A DNA stretch of 64,000 bases from Pieris napi. Its lineage: Eukaryota > Arthropoda > Insecta > Lepidoptera > Pieridae. Position numbers and translations under genes: made by a program. Shown in pieces: positions 13,001-28,000 of the stretch. The notes below the pieces were generated by a model. That model saw only the letters and a program-made list of their open reading frames with translations, did no database searches and was not told where the DNA came from. The stretch covers positions 6,536,001 to 6,600,000 of the forward strand of contig NC_062246.1 of the NCBI RefSeq assembly GCF_905475465.1, written 5' to 3'. Within the stretch, counting starts at the first letter, position 1. The number at the start of each line of letters is the position of its first letter.

Positions 13001-16000
13001 TTAACACTACCTTGTACGCTGAATTAAAATACAGCGTGTGTCAGGCACAACAGGCCCATCACTTGCCTATTTGAAAAACATATGATTACGAAACAGATAC
13101 AGAAATTTGAGGCCCAGATCTAAAAGGTCGTAACGCCACTAGTTGATAGCGCGATGGCTTTGTAATAAGTCAAGGACAAAGGTCAAATTTAGTCATAAGT
13201 TACAGTTAAAAACTAAATAGTTTTAACGCTTTCTTTGGATCTAAAGTTTCAACAATATGAATGCATTGTATGAGTCTAAAAGGATTTATATCGAGTTGGC
13301 CCTACTAGTACTGAAGCGTATCAAATTAAACTGATTGAATTCCTATTATCGTATCAAGATTTTTTCAAAGAATCAATTTCATGACAATTAAAATACGTTA
13401 CGTAATAAATGTTTCTTGTTCACAAATTGAATTAGTATATATATTGCATATTTTACATTATGAACAAAAAGTTAATATCGTCAAAGGTTTCGGCGCACCT
13501 GTGCGGTACATTTTATTTCCATTCATTTTACAAGCGCACCTAAAAAGTTGCCTCTTTATTAATTTTTCAACTTTGTATTACTTAACATCCGTTGCTTCAT
13601 TCGTATTATACACAATGTTAAAAATGTAATGTATGGTATACAAAATTTCCATAGCTTGATGATGGAATATGGAACCCAGTATGGTTTTGTTTTCGTAATT
13701 CTTATATTATGTTTATTCATTCATTTTCATCTCAGTAAAAAGTAAAAAACAACTTAGTAAAACTGGATCAAATACTATTTCTCTATTTATTTCAAATGTT
13801 AACTCTTAATTTGTTGTTGAAAAAAATAAAAAAAACAGGTTTTATATGGAATCAAAAATGTTAAGTCGTTTCTTATTTTCTAATAACATTCACTTTTTAA
13901 TAGAAACACATTTCAAAATTATAATTTTTTTTGGTATTTTTTAATTGAACTTCAACGAGTAATGTCAATTATCTTGAATTTTATGCTTTTAATTGTTGTA
14001 TTTTTCTCCGTACCGAATACCAAAAAAAAATATAAGAAAATTTACGATAAAATTAATTCTCGGTTTAAATATCCTATTAGGCTGTACGAAGTTATCCAAG
14101 TCAGCTTGTTACGAATAAATAATTAATCCAAATATTTAAAACTTTCCTTAATGTAGAATCACACTTGCAAAATACTTTGATTCGCGTGTTAGCGTGTATC
14201 AGACACTGGGGCAGCACTTAAATTAGTTGCAATTTCAACTCGGAAAGCACTCGTTTCAATGGGGGAAATCGTTTGTTGTATACACGTAAACCTTTTGACT
14301 CCATAAATATGCAAATGTCAAATGGCAAAATACAATTGATATTAAGTTAATTAGCATCGCCCTATTTTGATTAAAGTAGATGATGAGTGGAAATCTATTA
14401 AATCAAATATACGTTTAAAATATTGCATATTAAATTATTTTTGTAGATAAACATTTTATTATTAGTATATATATAAGGAACACAGTTACTCGACCGGTTC
14501 CTTTTAATGTTAAGCGCTGATGTCACAGATATTGTGAGTACATAGAAATTTCATACATATATAAAATCGCTCATAAATAAAATCGGTATCAATATAGGTA
14601 GTTACAGAGTACAGACGCAGGTTTAAGATAACTAATCTAGGGAATTTAGGACAGCGAAAATCCACTTCTGACCCATATTTAAAGATGTTATTGATATCTT
14701 TACTACAAATTCTCACAGTGGTTGCCTGGAAGAGATCGCTCGAAAGCGAAAAGGCCGCCAGTTGCCTTCCTTTACATTTAATTATGTTAAATTTTTATAT
14801 TGTAATACAACGAAGTGTAAATAAATAAATTAAAAATAAATAAATGGTTGTTTAACTATGAACAATTCTGAGAACGTTTTCTTTCATCAAATATAGGAAG
14901 GCATCATCAAAAGCTTTGAAAATTCATGTAAAAATACTAATACTTGAAAAAAAAAACTTAAACTATCCACGATTAAATTTTCAAGAAATAAATTAAAGTT
15001 ATTGTATGGGTTTTATGAATTTTCTTTCCAGCCATCAATGCCCAAAAACCAATAACAGCATTCCAGGGGTTTTCAATTCACAATTCGAATCAAAACGCCC
15101 CAATAAAATTACATTGTGCATGTATCGTTCATTTTGTGCTTTTAAAATACTTGACATATTCAATTCTGTATGGTATGAGTATAAAATTTTGATGTCGAAT
15201 TTCCTTTTACAACCCTCTTGCTATGATTTCCTTTAGAAACGCATTTTTTATTATTGTTTATTCGTTCAAAGAGTACTAAACCGATTATTTATATTAGCAA
15301 TCGTTTGATTTATATATAAGCTACGTACCTATAACAATTATTTCATGTTCTAATAGAATTCATAAAATTTGTGAAGTGATATTTTCTTCATTTGGACTTT
15401 TAAATAGTTAGAACTCAAATACTGTATCAAAATATTAGAGTTAATAAGAAAGAGTAATATTTATATAAAACACAAAAGAGATAGTGTGAGATGTTGATAC
15501 TCTGAACATAGAATTATGGATTAAAACATATTATATTTCCCATAAACTATAGTTATCAGAATCAATAGTGGGACATATTCTCACCAGAGTAATTCTGCCA
15601 GAAAGCGGCTCCCCCGCTCATAATGTCCACTGGTGGTGGGGGATAATTCCATTGCGGCTTGTCTGGTGTTCTTGGTGGCTCCCGCTGGAATGGTGGTGAG
15701 GTGGTTGGCGGTTCAGTGCTTGGCGGCTTACTCTCTGTGCCGTTCTCTCTCTCCGGCCGATTCTCTTGCGTCTGCGGCGTTAGGTTCTCTGAAAGATATA
15801 TACGATTTTATTTACAAACTTAAATGTTCCTAAATGTTAATGTTAAAAACTTTAGAGGTGTCAAGGGACGCCCGGATGGAACGCAATTCCTTTCGATTAA
15901 TTTATATGTTAATTGGTATCATAACAGTATGATAGATTTTCTCGACACCAATCTTACGACGAAAAAAAAAGTCAACATCACGAGGTGTTCCCAGGCGGTC

Positions 16001-19000
16001 ACCCATCCAAGTACTGACCTCGCCCGACGTTGCTTAACTTCGGTGATCGGACGAGAACCTGTGTATTACAATAGCAAATAGCAAAAAAGTGTCGTGACAA
16101 CTTTTCGTAAGAATTTTTTCCGTCTAGCCCCCATTCACAACGCGCGATAAGGTACTTCGTTCCAATAATATCAAAAGTAAAGTTCATAGGTAATCCTTTG
16201 ATTGACAATCACTACTAGACACTTTATATGAACATCGTGAGAGGGGTCTTAATTTAATTGAAGGTTTTGTGTAGCAAAATGAAATCAAGATTATGCAATC
16301 CAACTCAAATGCGTGTTAGGTTATACGTTTCAAAATCTACGAAACGATTTCCTGACACGGAGATTAGTACACACCATCACTAGCGTTTACCACCCTTCTT
16401 ACGTCACGCACTCATCAAACTGCGAATGTTAGAACGCAAATATACTGAAATAGTTCTAATCAAACAATCAATATAGTTGAAATTTGTTTGCCGCTGTCAG
16501 AATCGCCTGCAGATACTTTGACAGACGGTAAGTTAACATGTCAGGAGCACTCGACGTTACTTGTTGAATAGCTACGGGTGATTTGACAAGGAAATACGGC
16601 TAATACGAGCAACATTTCAAGGAAGACAACGGCCTGCCATTTAGACACGATAGGTTTACGATTAGGTAATGTTTGTTCCTAGTGTACAATAACTATTCAT
16701 GAGGGAAAAATTCTTAACAAAGTTCCAAATTCAAATAACATTTCATAGACAAAAGGTGGCCGTAATGAGACCTTGTTGGATTATAAGAGGCAATGTGTAA
16801 TTATTTAAAATACTGTTTCAACTAATGTAATTCTTAATGTAGCTAACAGCGCAAGAGCAGTGTTGGTCTAGTGGCTTCAGCATGCGATTCTCATCCCTGA
16901 GGTCGTACATTCGATCCCCGGCTGTGCACCAATGGACTTTTTTTCTATGTATATTTAACATTTGCTCGAACGGTGAAGGAAAACATCGTAAGGAAACCGA
17001 CGGCGTGCGTGCACAGAAGGCTGATCACCTAATTGCCTATTAGATACGGAAATCTGAGGCCCAGACCTAAAAAAGTTGTAGCGCCATTGATTTTTATTTA
17101 ACTTCAGTTCACTCGATGCACGCGAGAGAGGCGGCACTCGTCAATTAATTAAAGCATTTAACAAGCGAATATTATATTTTTCGGCTATTTGTTTTTGTTT
17201 GTTCATCTAGAAAAATAAAAATATGTTATTTTACGATCAACTCAACATCGTAAACTTGTCCATGTATAGTGTTTATGCAAAAATCAATTACTAAAATTAA
17301 ATAAAACAAAAGACTACATTTCGTTGAAATAATATCGTTATACTAACCAGTAACTATTCTAAGTATTTCGGAAGGCGCCCCAGATTGTTTGAGTGCCTCT
17401 TCTATCTTCTGCCGCCTCTTGAATTCCAACTCTAGTTGTTCTTGTATTTGTTGTCGTTGCTTCCGTTCTTTTTTCAATCGTTTCTGGTACATTACTAGAA
17501 AGAAAAATATTTAATTTAGATTTGGTATTTTAAATATAATATTAAGTTAAAGCGCAATTAGAGTTAGTTTTTCTGTACTTAATTCAATATGTTTCTAATT
17601 TCAAATTATTAGGATCATCGACTAGGAGATTAACAAAATTTAAATAATATTTCTGTATAATAATGGTTTTGTAAAAACACAATTTTAAAGTAAATCATAA
17701 ACTAGAAAGCATAATTTCTCATTAGCATTCGCTAGTAATTAATGTTGTTGCTAATGAATCGGTCGGGGTTCAATAGTGATCGACTCCTACGCATCATTTG
17801 TCTCACGACCCCTGACATGGTACATAATAATCTACCCATCACCTAGAGTTTTTATTCTCATTCCCTTACGTCTCTCCCTACTACATAATTAAGTTATTTT
17901 CTACTTAAAAGGTTACAAAGTAGGAGTACAAATAGATATTAGGGACGGTGTTAAGGTTAATTTCCAGATATGAGCTTCATATATGAAAAGGTTCGGTCTA
18001 TACGAATGTGTTCATCCAAACGTCCAGTCAGTGGAAAATTCAACGGGCCGGTACAGACTAACACCTCTGAAAAACAGTTTCTCACTTCGATGACGTTTAT
18101 TTTTGGACCTTTTTATCTCACCTCATTTGTTTATTAACGCATTAAGAACTAATGGCCCAAGCAACGCTTTGTTTGCCTCTTTTGACTAAAAATGTAATTA
18201 TACGGTTTAAATATTAATATCCAGCTCTAGAAGTATTAACCATTCATTGAATTCAATAAGGCGGAGTAGCAATATGGGTCTATTGTTTTTATAAGTCAAT
18301 ATTTGGTTACGGATCGGCGGCGTCGCTTTGTGATGCGGCGCTTGCTTCAACATAAATTCATGAGCAAAGATGAATCGTAATAATTCTTCAATAGATTATT
18401 TCTTTTCGGCACCAAAGAGGTTTTTAATAAAAAGTTCTTATCCTTTGTTCTCGACAATAATGCCTGAATCAAAGCGAATAGTTCTTTGTGTTAATAATTT
18501 AATTGAATATTAGTGATGTTTTATTTCTTTTATTGGTAACATCGCAAGCACGCAATATGTAACGAAACAATTCGACGAACGAGTGTATGAATAAAAACAA
18601 AGCAGCGAAATATTGAAGGAATCCGTTCAAAGGGGAAAAAATGCAATAAAAAGTCCATCTCGATACAGAATGGGAGTGTGGTTAAAAAGCAACGAACGAA
18701 TATGGTTGCGAACATCCGTTGCAGACAAAAGTTCGGCTACTTGACTATGCAAATTATATTTGCGGACCGCCGCGGTTGAGACCCGATCTCCGACGTTTCG
18801 TTTCTATGTATAGGTGAACTCTATTCATATTTTCATCCGATTTCCTTCCCCTCGTTCATTTTGTTTCGTTTTTAAAAGTCGCGGAACAATGCTGCCTTCC
18901 GCGGGGCTCATTCGCCGCGAGCGATTTTCTTGCACGCTTTTCTTACTTATTTCGTATCTATCTCTTTATTCATATCCGGTTTTTCTTTAATACTTTCGAC

Positions 19001-22000
19001 TCATAAATGCTTGAAACGGTCCCCTTGGGTGCTTTGTTCAAATAATATGTAAATGAGTAGGATCTTTGAGCGAAATTAGATATATATAATAAATTTGTTT
19101 TCTTAAACGAAATATGAAGTATTAAGTGAAGTTTTTTTTAAAGATTTATGTACATTAAGTTAATACAATTATAATTACAAATAGTTACATTTACCTTAAC
19201 TTCTCACACTCACCAAGTATGATGAAAAGTAAATATGAATCTATTTTTATGACAGCCTCCCCTCTCAGTCGCACGAAGCCATTTAGATAAGTCTTTTTTA
19301 TAGTTCTTTATTGAAAATAAATTGCCTAGAATAAAATCAGACACAGTCGGAATGGCTTTCCGATAGATGTGTATGAAATAATGTTTGTCAGATAAGATGA
19401 GTCACTTATCGTGGCGTATGCTCGGTTCAATGACGGTATTGATTGGAATGACTTACGTTTTATATTCCATATTTGAAATATAATATTTATATATCGATAC
19501 TATTTGAATATAGAATATTTCAGTAAATTGTTCAATGTTCATGTCAATTACAGGTTTTGAACTGTCATGTTATTGACATTTAGGCCTATTTAAATTGAGA
19601 TATACACAGACTGAAATCAAAAAGTAAAAAATCATTTATTTATATAGATAACTAAATGTACACTTATGAACGTCAAAAAAAAAATACTTTAGTGTATACA
19701 AATAAATTATTGTTATAATTAATATTCAGACTTGTTTAATTTTTTTATCGGTATTTGATTTTGACGTTTTTATATAGGTTGGCTGGAAGCGATTGCTTAT
19801 TAGCAACAGCCCCCTGCACATACAATTTTTACGTATTTTTTAATTGTATTATGAGCAATAGAGTGTAAATAAATAACTGTATGTCTGTTTGTGAATATGT
19901 AAAGAAAGTAGTTGTATAAAAAGGCAACGATCGTACATCACCAGTGTCCTCCCAAAGTGTCCGCGACAATATCCGTAAACTATTTGCTGACAGCAGTTTA
20001 GCTTTTTATCTGTTTCCTCTGTTTTATTTGGACAAAATTTATGAGGCGAGTGGCTCTCGCGATAACAATTTTCCTCAAAATTGCGCGGATTATTGTTCTT
20101 GTCGGCGAAGTGGGGACTCTGAGTTATGTGCTACGAATGACCTTAACTACACAGATATCTTTTATCTTTTCACTTATGTCTTAAAAAACACCCTAACTAA
20201 ATTCAAAGATACGCGCGAACCGAATATTAGAAAAACTTCGAAATTCGAATGTTAATGGCCATTCGAATTTCGTTTTTTATTTAGATGTGTAATCTGTGTA
20301 GCGTTTTTAGCTGTCAAATGTCAATACGCGTATTATGACTTATAATATTCCATAACGTTACATTCCATATTTACAATAAAGGTAAGGGAAATTTGTTATG
20401 AAAAAGGAGAGAAAATTGAAAGCACTTTTATCAAACCGATCAAAGGGCCGGTCGGACATTCCAACTTCTTACGACGTTAGTAAAAAATACAATCTCTCTT
20501 TATAGTTACCATTCCACTGGTTATTATATCCGTGTCGATACAGCCGAATTACGGACCGTGAAATGTACGATATTGCAGCCCCCGGCGAAACGCCATTTGA
20601 GTGTTAAGATAATCTTTATTTCCCTAATTATAAAAAAAATATTCTGGTTTAAATTTTTTATACAAATGTGATATAAGCTTGATACGGAGTTTTTTTTGGG
20701 AGCTTTAGTTACGACAAATTTAATAAATATGCTTTTTATCGCACTATTTTCTAACTTTTCGGAGGATATTATAAAAAATATCTAAATATAGATATAATTG
20801 TAATTTGAGTACCTAGTTAGAAAGATCTTACGATAAAGCTGAAAGTGCAAGAAATACTATGTTGTAATAACTCAAAGCTGTCCAATCCATTTGAATATAT
20901 ATTTTTATTTACAATTTGTTTGTATGATTAATTATTTACTTCTAAGCTCCTAGGAGATTGGCTTGTTTCTGATACTGGAGTTTTTAATGTAATTCCTTAA
21001 TGTTAAATATTTATAAAATGATTTTTATCTTAACTCAAATATATGAATTATTAATGATGATTGTTTTTCATAAATTTGTCCCATAACATAAGGGTGTTCG
21101 GCCATAAATTTTATGCTCCGTAAAAATTGTGATTACTCGAACATTTAGAACTATTACGACTTCACAGTTATAAAATAATAATTAATAGGCATACATAGTC
21201 TTTCTGGAGATAGTTTAGAATACACAAAAGTATAAATACGAAAATAGAATTGGTTTGTATTTTATAATGATGTAACATAAATTATTCTTGTTAAAATTAC
21301 CTTTAATTAAATACAGTTATGTAATGTGGTTATATAACATTGTATTGTAAAAACAAATGAAAATCTAGAAAGAGACAGGTAGAAAGGGCAATAGAATCAG
21401 AATGAACACTGTTTTCGTTGGAATGGCTCATCGGGCCATGCTTCCTGCGAAGTGAGTGTGGTCGAAACACGACACCTTTATTAATATGCCTGACTTAATA
21501 ATATTGTAGATATTCGTCGGAGGGCCATATCGCGTGCAAATGAAATCATGAGGCTTCGCTGCATACAAAATATTAATTTACGTGTAATGAAATTGTCTCT
21601 CACATAACAAAACAAAAATGGCGCTTTTGTCAATTGTCAAAAAACATATGACATAACAGACTCATACTGTCATACAAGACGTGCCGTCACTTATTGGCGA
21701 TTGTCTTATCACTAATGTATTGGTTTTATGGCCTTATACTGAATACAAACCTTTTGTGTCCCTTCTTCTGGCTTCTGACTTGAGGGCTAAACGCTTTAAA
21801 TAAATGAAGACGCCATAGATTGAACTACGATTGCCAAAGTACATGTTTTTCCATAAGTATATTTATGATACATAACTGAAATCGTCGACGTCGTTAAGGC
21901 AAAAAACCTTAATCATTATTTATGACGGACGTTAATTTATGACAATAATGACATAAGTATGACGTACGTAAAGGTTATGTGTTATGTATCTTTGGTCGTG

Positions 22001-25000
22001 TTAAAATCAATTTGTACGAAGACTAATGGTATCGATCAGCTAATAATGTATAGTGCAAGAAAATTGCATTTAATGACGCTTTGCAACACATGAACTTAAA
22101 TAGAATTCTATTATAAGGTATGAAAGACGTACTTAATACGATATATTTTTTACTATAATAGAATTTGCGTTAAAAGCTTTTCAATTGACAGTAGAGTCTA
22201 GCTCAACTTGTGTAATATCATGAACAAGGCGCAGGTAAATTTTAACAAATATTTACAGTGGATGATTGCAGCCGTCCAGCCAGATCCCCTTGGCAAACTG
22301 CGAATTAAAATGGGGACGAGAAAAATTAATCCTAATGCGATTTTAATGAACCCGAAATGAACGAATGTAATAATGAATTGTTAAGTCTCAGATAGCTTTT
22401 GTGTAGGCAATATGGAAAGAAGAATAAGATTTGTACCTTTACAAGTTTTTATACGCTTTCCGTTAGATGGTAAATTATTAAATTTATCTCCTGAAATACA
22501 CGTTATTACTATCTCTTAATTAAACGCAAAACACAAGTACGTGTAACGAAGATAAGAGCTTTTATGAAATTGCTTTCTCGAAGCATATTACTGAAGACGT
22601 GTACAAGATAAAATGTAATAATAATTAAGGTTTAACATTGCACAAAGTCGTCAGCCTTAGAATCGAGTATAAAGCATACAAGCGCTGAAAATGTACACCT
22701 GAAGTCTGTGCTCGCTTTTGCATTAACGAATGCGGAAGCGGCACTGTGCATACAGGACGCGTTGCATCCCCCCTTTCCACTCCTCGATGCCCCCCCATCC
22801 TCCTCGCGGTGAGAGGGCACCTAGACGCCTCCAGCATCCATGTCCCACCCGCACGTTCATTACCTCCACGCGACCCAACAATTCAAGTTTGCTTTCCGCC
22901 ACACAATCTACGCTACCAGACTACACTACACCGGCCACTCGAATAATAAAGATGCAGAAATTAACCCGAGCACTGAAAAAGAGGAAACTAAGTGAAGCTA
23001 TCTCGAGATGAATAGAGGTAATGTAACGCGAGCACTTGTACGCGAATGAAAGAAACTCGAAGTGAAATAGGATGAGTTTGTTGAAACAGAGGGTAAATGT
23101 CAACTGCGGAATAAAAACAGTCAACAGATAAATGCAAACGATAAACACATGAGAGTTGAGGAGAAACGAGACATCAATGTTGACTTTTCAATAGTAAGAG
23201 CTCTAGTTGTTTCTAAGAATATAAATCGCCAAGAGAAATCAATAACTACAGTTTTCCCTCACTAAATTTGCGTCACTCCATAAAATATTCAATTACGCAC
23301 AGGCACACATTTGCTAAGGCCAACAGCGACCACGCGGCACCCCCATTAAAGATGCCTAAAGGTTATTTAATCGGTCAGTGGATGTAAATTTATCGGCCCC
23401 AAAACAAATATCCCGAAACTAATAAGGAAACGAAATATGTAAATCGTTAGCCATATTGTTTCACAAGTGAAATCTTCCTTTAATCTTATAACAAATCCGT
23501 GTCCAAATGGCCGGTCGGGGCTGAATTTGAATATAAAGGGTATCAAGGAAGGGTCACGTTGAGACACCTAGTGGTTAGGAAGTAATATATGCAAGACACG
23601 CACTGAGCAGATAGCGCTCATAATGTTGTCCTATGCACATATTGCAACAAATTAGTTGTCTACTTGTAAACACGGAGGAGGAAAGTAACGCCGCTAAGAC
23701 ATCGGCGGGTAGTTTGCATGGATATGAGAGAGGCAATATGGAGCTTCGCAGCTGCTGTACTCATTAAGATGTTTTATGGTCGACCCATCGGACCGTGTTG
23801 CCAATTTAAGATATTTCTATGCGGGACGGCATCGCGTTAGTTTGGCTTCCGATTAGGGGATTAAGGTGAGTCCTTTTAGGGTATTAGTGTATTAATTGCG
23901 GGTTCCATTATGTGGTTAGTATTCCCTTAGAAACTATTGAGTAATGCCAATCGGTACAAAGGATTATTTGAGAGGTGTTGGAAGAGCGTAAACACAAATC
24001 TAATAAAAACAAATGCGACGCGAATAAATCGTTCGATTTCTCGCATACAAATTCCCCGCTTTGCAAGTAAATCAAAGGGTGTTGAAACTTTACACCCACT
24101 TAAAGCCGGACACAGTAATAAAGCGTTCGAACTTCGCCAACCCTGGACATCAAATAGACCCCTTAAACGATTTGTGCAGAAAATTAAAAGTTTACGGATG
24201 TTGGGCTCAATAAGAATAATGTTTAAAGTAGAATTTATATCGAAACTAAATCGAAGTGTCCGAAATCAAAAATGCAACAAGCGTTATTTTAGACAATCAT
24301 TGCGATCTCTGAGTAGTAAGTAGGTAATGCTCAAGTAAGTGTGTAACGGGACACGATTTGCTCATGAGTTACGAAGTGCCTTAGCAATAACCCGATACCG
24401 GTCGACGCCGGTCACTCGGGATGAATAATTACAGATGAGTTCTGCACAGCTTTGTAACACGAAGCGAACGAATTAGAGAAACTTTCGAGGACCACTCAAG
24501 TGTTTAGCTACAATATTCAAAGCTTAAACGCTTAATTATTTTGGTGCATGAAACAGTCGATATTAGCCGATATATATGTTTTAATTTACGCTAAACTTCA
24601 ACCCATCATGAGCAGTGTTGGCCTCGTGGCTTCAGCGTGCGACTCTCATCCCTGAGGTCGTAGGTTCGATCCCAGGCTATGCACCAATGTACTTTCTTTC
24701 TATGTACGCATTTAACAGTCGCTCAAACGGTGAAGGAAAACATCATGAGGAAACCTTGCTTAGACCCAAAAAGTCGTGCGTCAGGCACAGAAGGCTGATC
24801 ACCTACTTGCCTATTAGATTACCAAATAATCATGAAACAGAAATCTGAGGCTCAGACCTAAAAAGGTTGAGTTTTAAGGTATTCTTTCTTATTATAAATT
24901 AAAGGGTAATTGGTGAGGTATTGTTCGCAACAAGGCCGTGTCCATTATGAGCGGCTCAAAGACATCTAAGTGCAAGGGTCCTAATCAAGACGGAATTAAT

Positions 25001-28000
25001 TGTTTCTAAAGAGGTGATTCCGTCGAATATATTCCTTGATTAAGTGTACAGGTCGGGTCCACGACCGAGGGGTTATTAAATAATTTATTGTCTAACAACT
25101 ATTCGAGAGGGGCGCAGTTAGTGTGTACCGCTAAGATTCTGTTAAGTTTTGTTGCGGTATAAAGCTGGTGTAAACTTTGTCTATGAAAGTTAAATGAATT
25201 CGCACGGCGATTGTATCGAGGTGGACGCCGAGCGCCGTCAAACTAATTACATTTGAGATTCACTTCAAGCAATACTGTCCGTTTGCGAAGTGATACGTTT
25301 TGAGCGAATTGCAATGTTTTTATCTTACAATAAGAGCTGTAATTGAGTTTCATCCGGTCCTTTATAGCTTTTAATGTACATTTCGCCCTGTCAGTGGCAA
25401 ATTACACTGGCTGCCCATTCACGCTCAAAAATCACTCTCAATCGAGTCAAGTGGGACAAAATAAAAGGTAAATTCATCATGGGGGTGCGAATCGGCGCCC
25501 CTAGTCGGGAAACCAAGGCGGGAAACGTATGTCCGGTCCATTTGAACTAACGGGTGTTGACAGTTTAATAAATGCTTTATATGATTTCAAAGAAGCTAAA
25601 AAGTTTTGCAGCGAATATTTTTAAATTTTCGAAAATTCACCGTTTCAATTAAATAAAAAGCATTTTGTAGTTTAATTTTTTATGAAACAATTGAGCGAAT
25701 GGGGTGCTCATATTGAGAGGTATCTTTTTATAAATATACTGTTACAAAAAGTATTAATTAAAAAAAATTGCCACCGTCCAACCCTTTGTCTCGGCGCCAA
25801 ATTTCTGTATCTGTTTGAAGAGCAGTTTTTCTTTATAGACAAGTATGTGATCGGACTTCTGTGCCTGACACGCAACGTCTAAGACATGATAGTCTCCTAA
25901 CTACGTTTTAGATGGAAAAATCTATTGGCGAACAATCAAACGAACACATGAGATTTAATTCATGATTCTTGAACGACTTATACCGTTACAGTCTTCAGAT
26001 CCAGTCTTCTATAACATAAATACGTTAGAGAACAGCTTTACATTTTTTACAACCTGTTTAGGTCTAGGCCTCAGATATCTGTTTCATGATCTTTTTTCAA
26101 TCTTATAGGCAAGTAGGTGATCAGCATCCTGTGCCTGACAAGCCGGTTTCCTCACGATGTTTTCCTTCACCATTTGAGCGAATGTTAAATGCGCACAAAA
26201 AAAGAAAATCCATTGGCACAACCGGGGATCGAACCTACGACCTCAGGGATGAGAGTCACACGCTTTATGCTACAAGGCCAACACTACTTACAATTTAAAC
26301 TAAACATTTACTATACAATTCATACTAAACATTTCAACTGGGCAATGATTAGGTATAATAGCTATGGGTAAACAATTCTCGTAGCAATAAGTCGATAAAC
26401 CGTTATAGCGTAAACGTCTCGCTACCGGGTATTTAACGATTTTAACGGAATCGCCTTTCACGACTCGCTACTAGAACACGATATCGATTTTATTGACTGT
26501 CAAGTGTCGACTTTCTTGTAACGATTCCAAGTTTACAGTGTAACATTAAAAGCCATAGACATCACGCTTATACTGAGTGGGCGAACCTCGGGGTATAGCC
26601 TGTGTAATAGGTGTAAGTTAATGTTAATGTTAAAGAAGGAATTTATAAAATGACCAGATGATAAGTGATTCCGCCGCCTGTGGACACTCTCAATAACAGA
26701 GGGCTCGCCGCCTTTTTAAGAATTGGAACGCTCTTTTCTTGAAGGACCCTAAGTCGAATTGGTTTGGAATTACTTCAGTGGGCAGCTGGTTCCACATAGT
26801 GGTGGTGCAAAAACTGTCTTAAAAACGCTCAGCTGTGGAACGACGGACGTCGAGGTGATACGGGTGGAATTTCGTATTCTGCCTCGACGTCCGATGATGA
26901 AACTCAAAGAATGCACTAATTAATTTAAAAAAAAAACTACACGGTCCATTTGATGTGATTGTCTTGAACTGACCACGACTGTTGTAATATATGAGACATT
27001 CAATATAATCAATTCATTCAAAAATGGATAATTGTAAGTAAGATAAAATGTAAGTAGAATTTTACATTGTAATAAATTAAAAAATATTTTTATGTTTGCT
27101 ATACTTAAATCTTTTAATTTGAAACGCATCAATATAATTATTAAGTACTTTACAATTACAGCATAAACCACAAATGGAAACTGTAAACCTAAACGCATCC
27201 TGTCATAATGCAAAATTGATCTGAGAGCTAAATATGATATTTGAAACATAAATACGATATCCTGCAATCAATTCAGTATGGCTTCACCAAGTCTGTTGAT
27301 CGTGTGTGGTCCCGTAAACACAATTTTAACGTCTAACAACATTTATTGGTTCGCAAACTGTTATATTCGTCTAGAAATGTTTAAACTTGACTTGATTTTT
27401 TATTATGGCAATAGTTTTAACTTTATGTAACTTGGCTTAATTCATGAGAGCCAAAAAGGATAGAAATTTTGAAATTCGAATCACGATGTCACACATTTCT
27501 GACGTTCCAAAATTAAAATTATGGAATAGTCGTGTCCATTATGAATTCGAAATTCGAAATTTCAGATGAATATAATGTTTTACTGAAGCTAATAGTTATA
27601 TCTATCCAGAAACAACTATAATAATACTTTTTACGCTTTATATCTTGTTTCATACGTGTTTAAGCTAAATAACCATTTTTACGTTTGGTATTACGTTTAA
27701 TTGGGTGCGTTGGATACAATTATATTTTTTTTACTTGGACAATTGTATAAGTATTAGTGTAGTATAGTAATCCGTCAATATATGAACGTATAATTAATAT
27801 ATTCATAAAAATTTAAATCCGCTGTGTCTATTACTTCAATAGAAATAACTGTTTTGAATTGTTTCATGATTTCAGAGGTCTTTGTTTTGGATCTATAATG
27901 ATGTGACAAAATTGTTAATAGCATAAACTTTACAATACAATAAGCAGCTTTTACTTAAAAACTAGGTTATCAAATTTAAAGGCGATATTTTAATTATTAA

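Larger units (their letters stand above)
10075..15584 (-). other. dac: dac intron between coding exons 6 and 7 (5,510 bp)
   Basis: GT-AG intron. It holds a MITE (11367-11648), a SINE-1 (12922-13150) and a LINE tail (14720-14845). The rest, notably 10240-11360, 11650-12900 and 13150-14700, is AT-rich with no supported gene; open frames there are short and show no domain. Confidence 0.85.
15789..17347 (-). other. dac: dac intron between coding exons 5 and 6 (1,559 bp)
   Basis: GT-AG intron holding the 5S-like sequence and a SINE-1 copy. 16090-16850 is otherwise without recognised features. Confidence 0.85.

Noticed and set aside
19944..20255. 103-codon plus-strand frame (MSSQSVRDNIRKLF...)
   Set aside because: Starts right after a LINE tail and ends in a palindrome; no family resemblance. 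Probably chance.
22625..23011. Cluster of overlapping frames on both strands
   Set aside because: GC-rich patch produces open frames in several frames at once; none has a domain. Kept only as an unassigned island.
23937..24323. 128-codon plus-strand frame
   Set aside because: No recognisable domain, Lys/Arg/Asn-rich composition as expected from local sequence, antisense in a dac intron, no splice or promoter context.
26920..27267. 115-codon minus-strand hydrophobic frame
   Set aside because: Hydrophobic content follows from AT-rich codons; no conserved motif, no splice sites joining it to dac.
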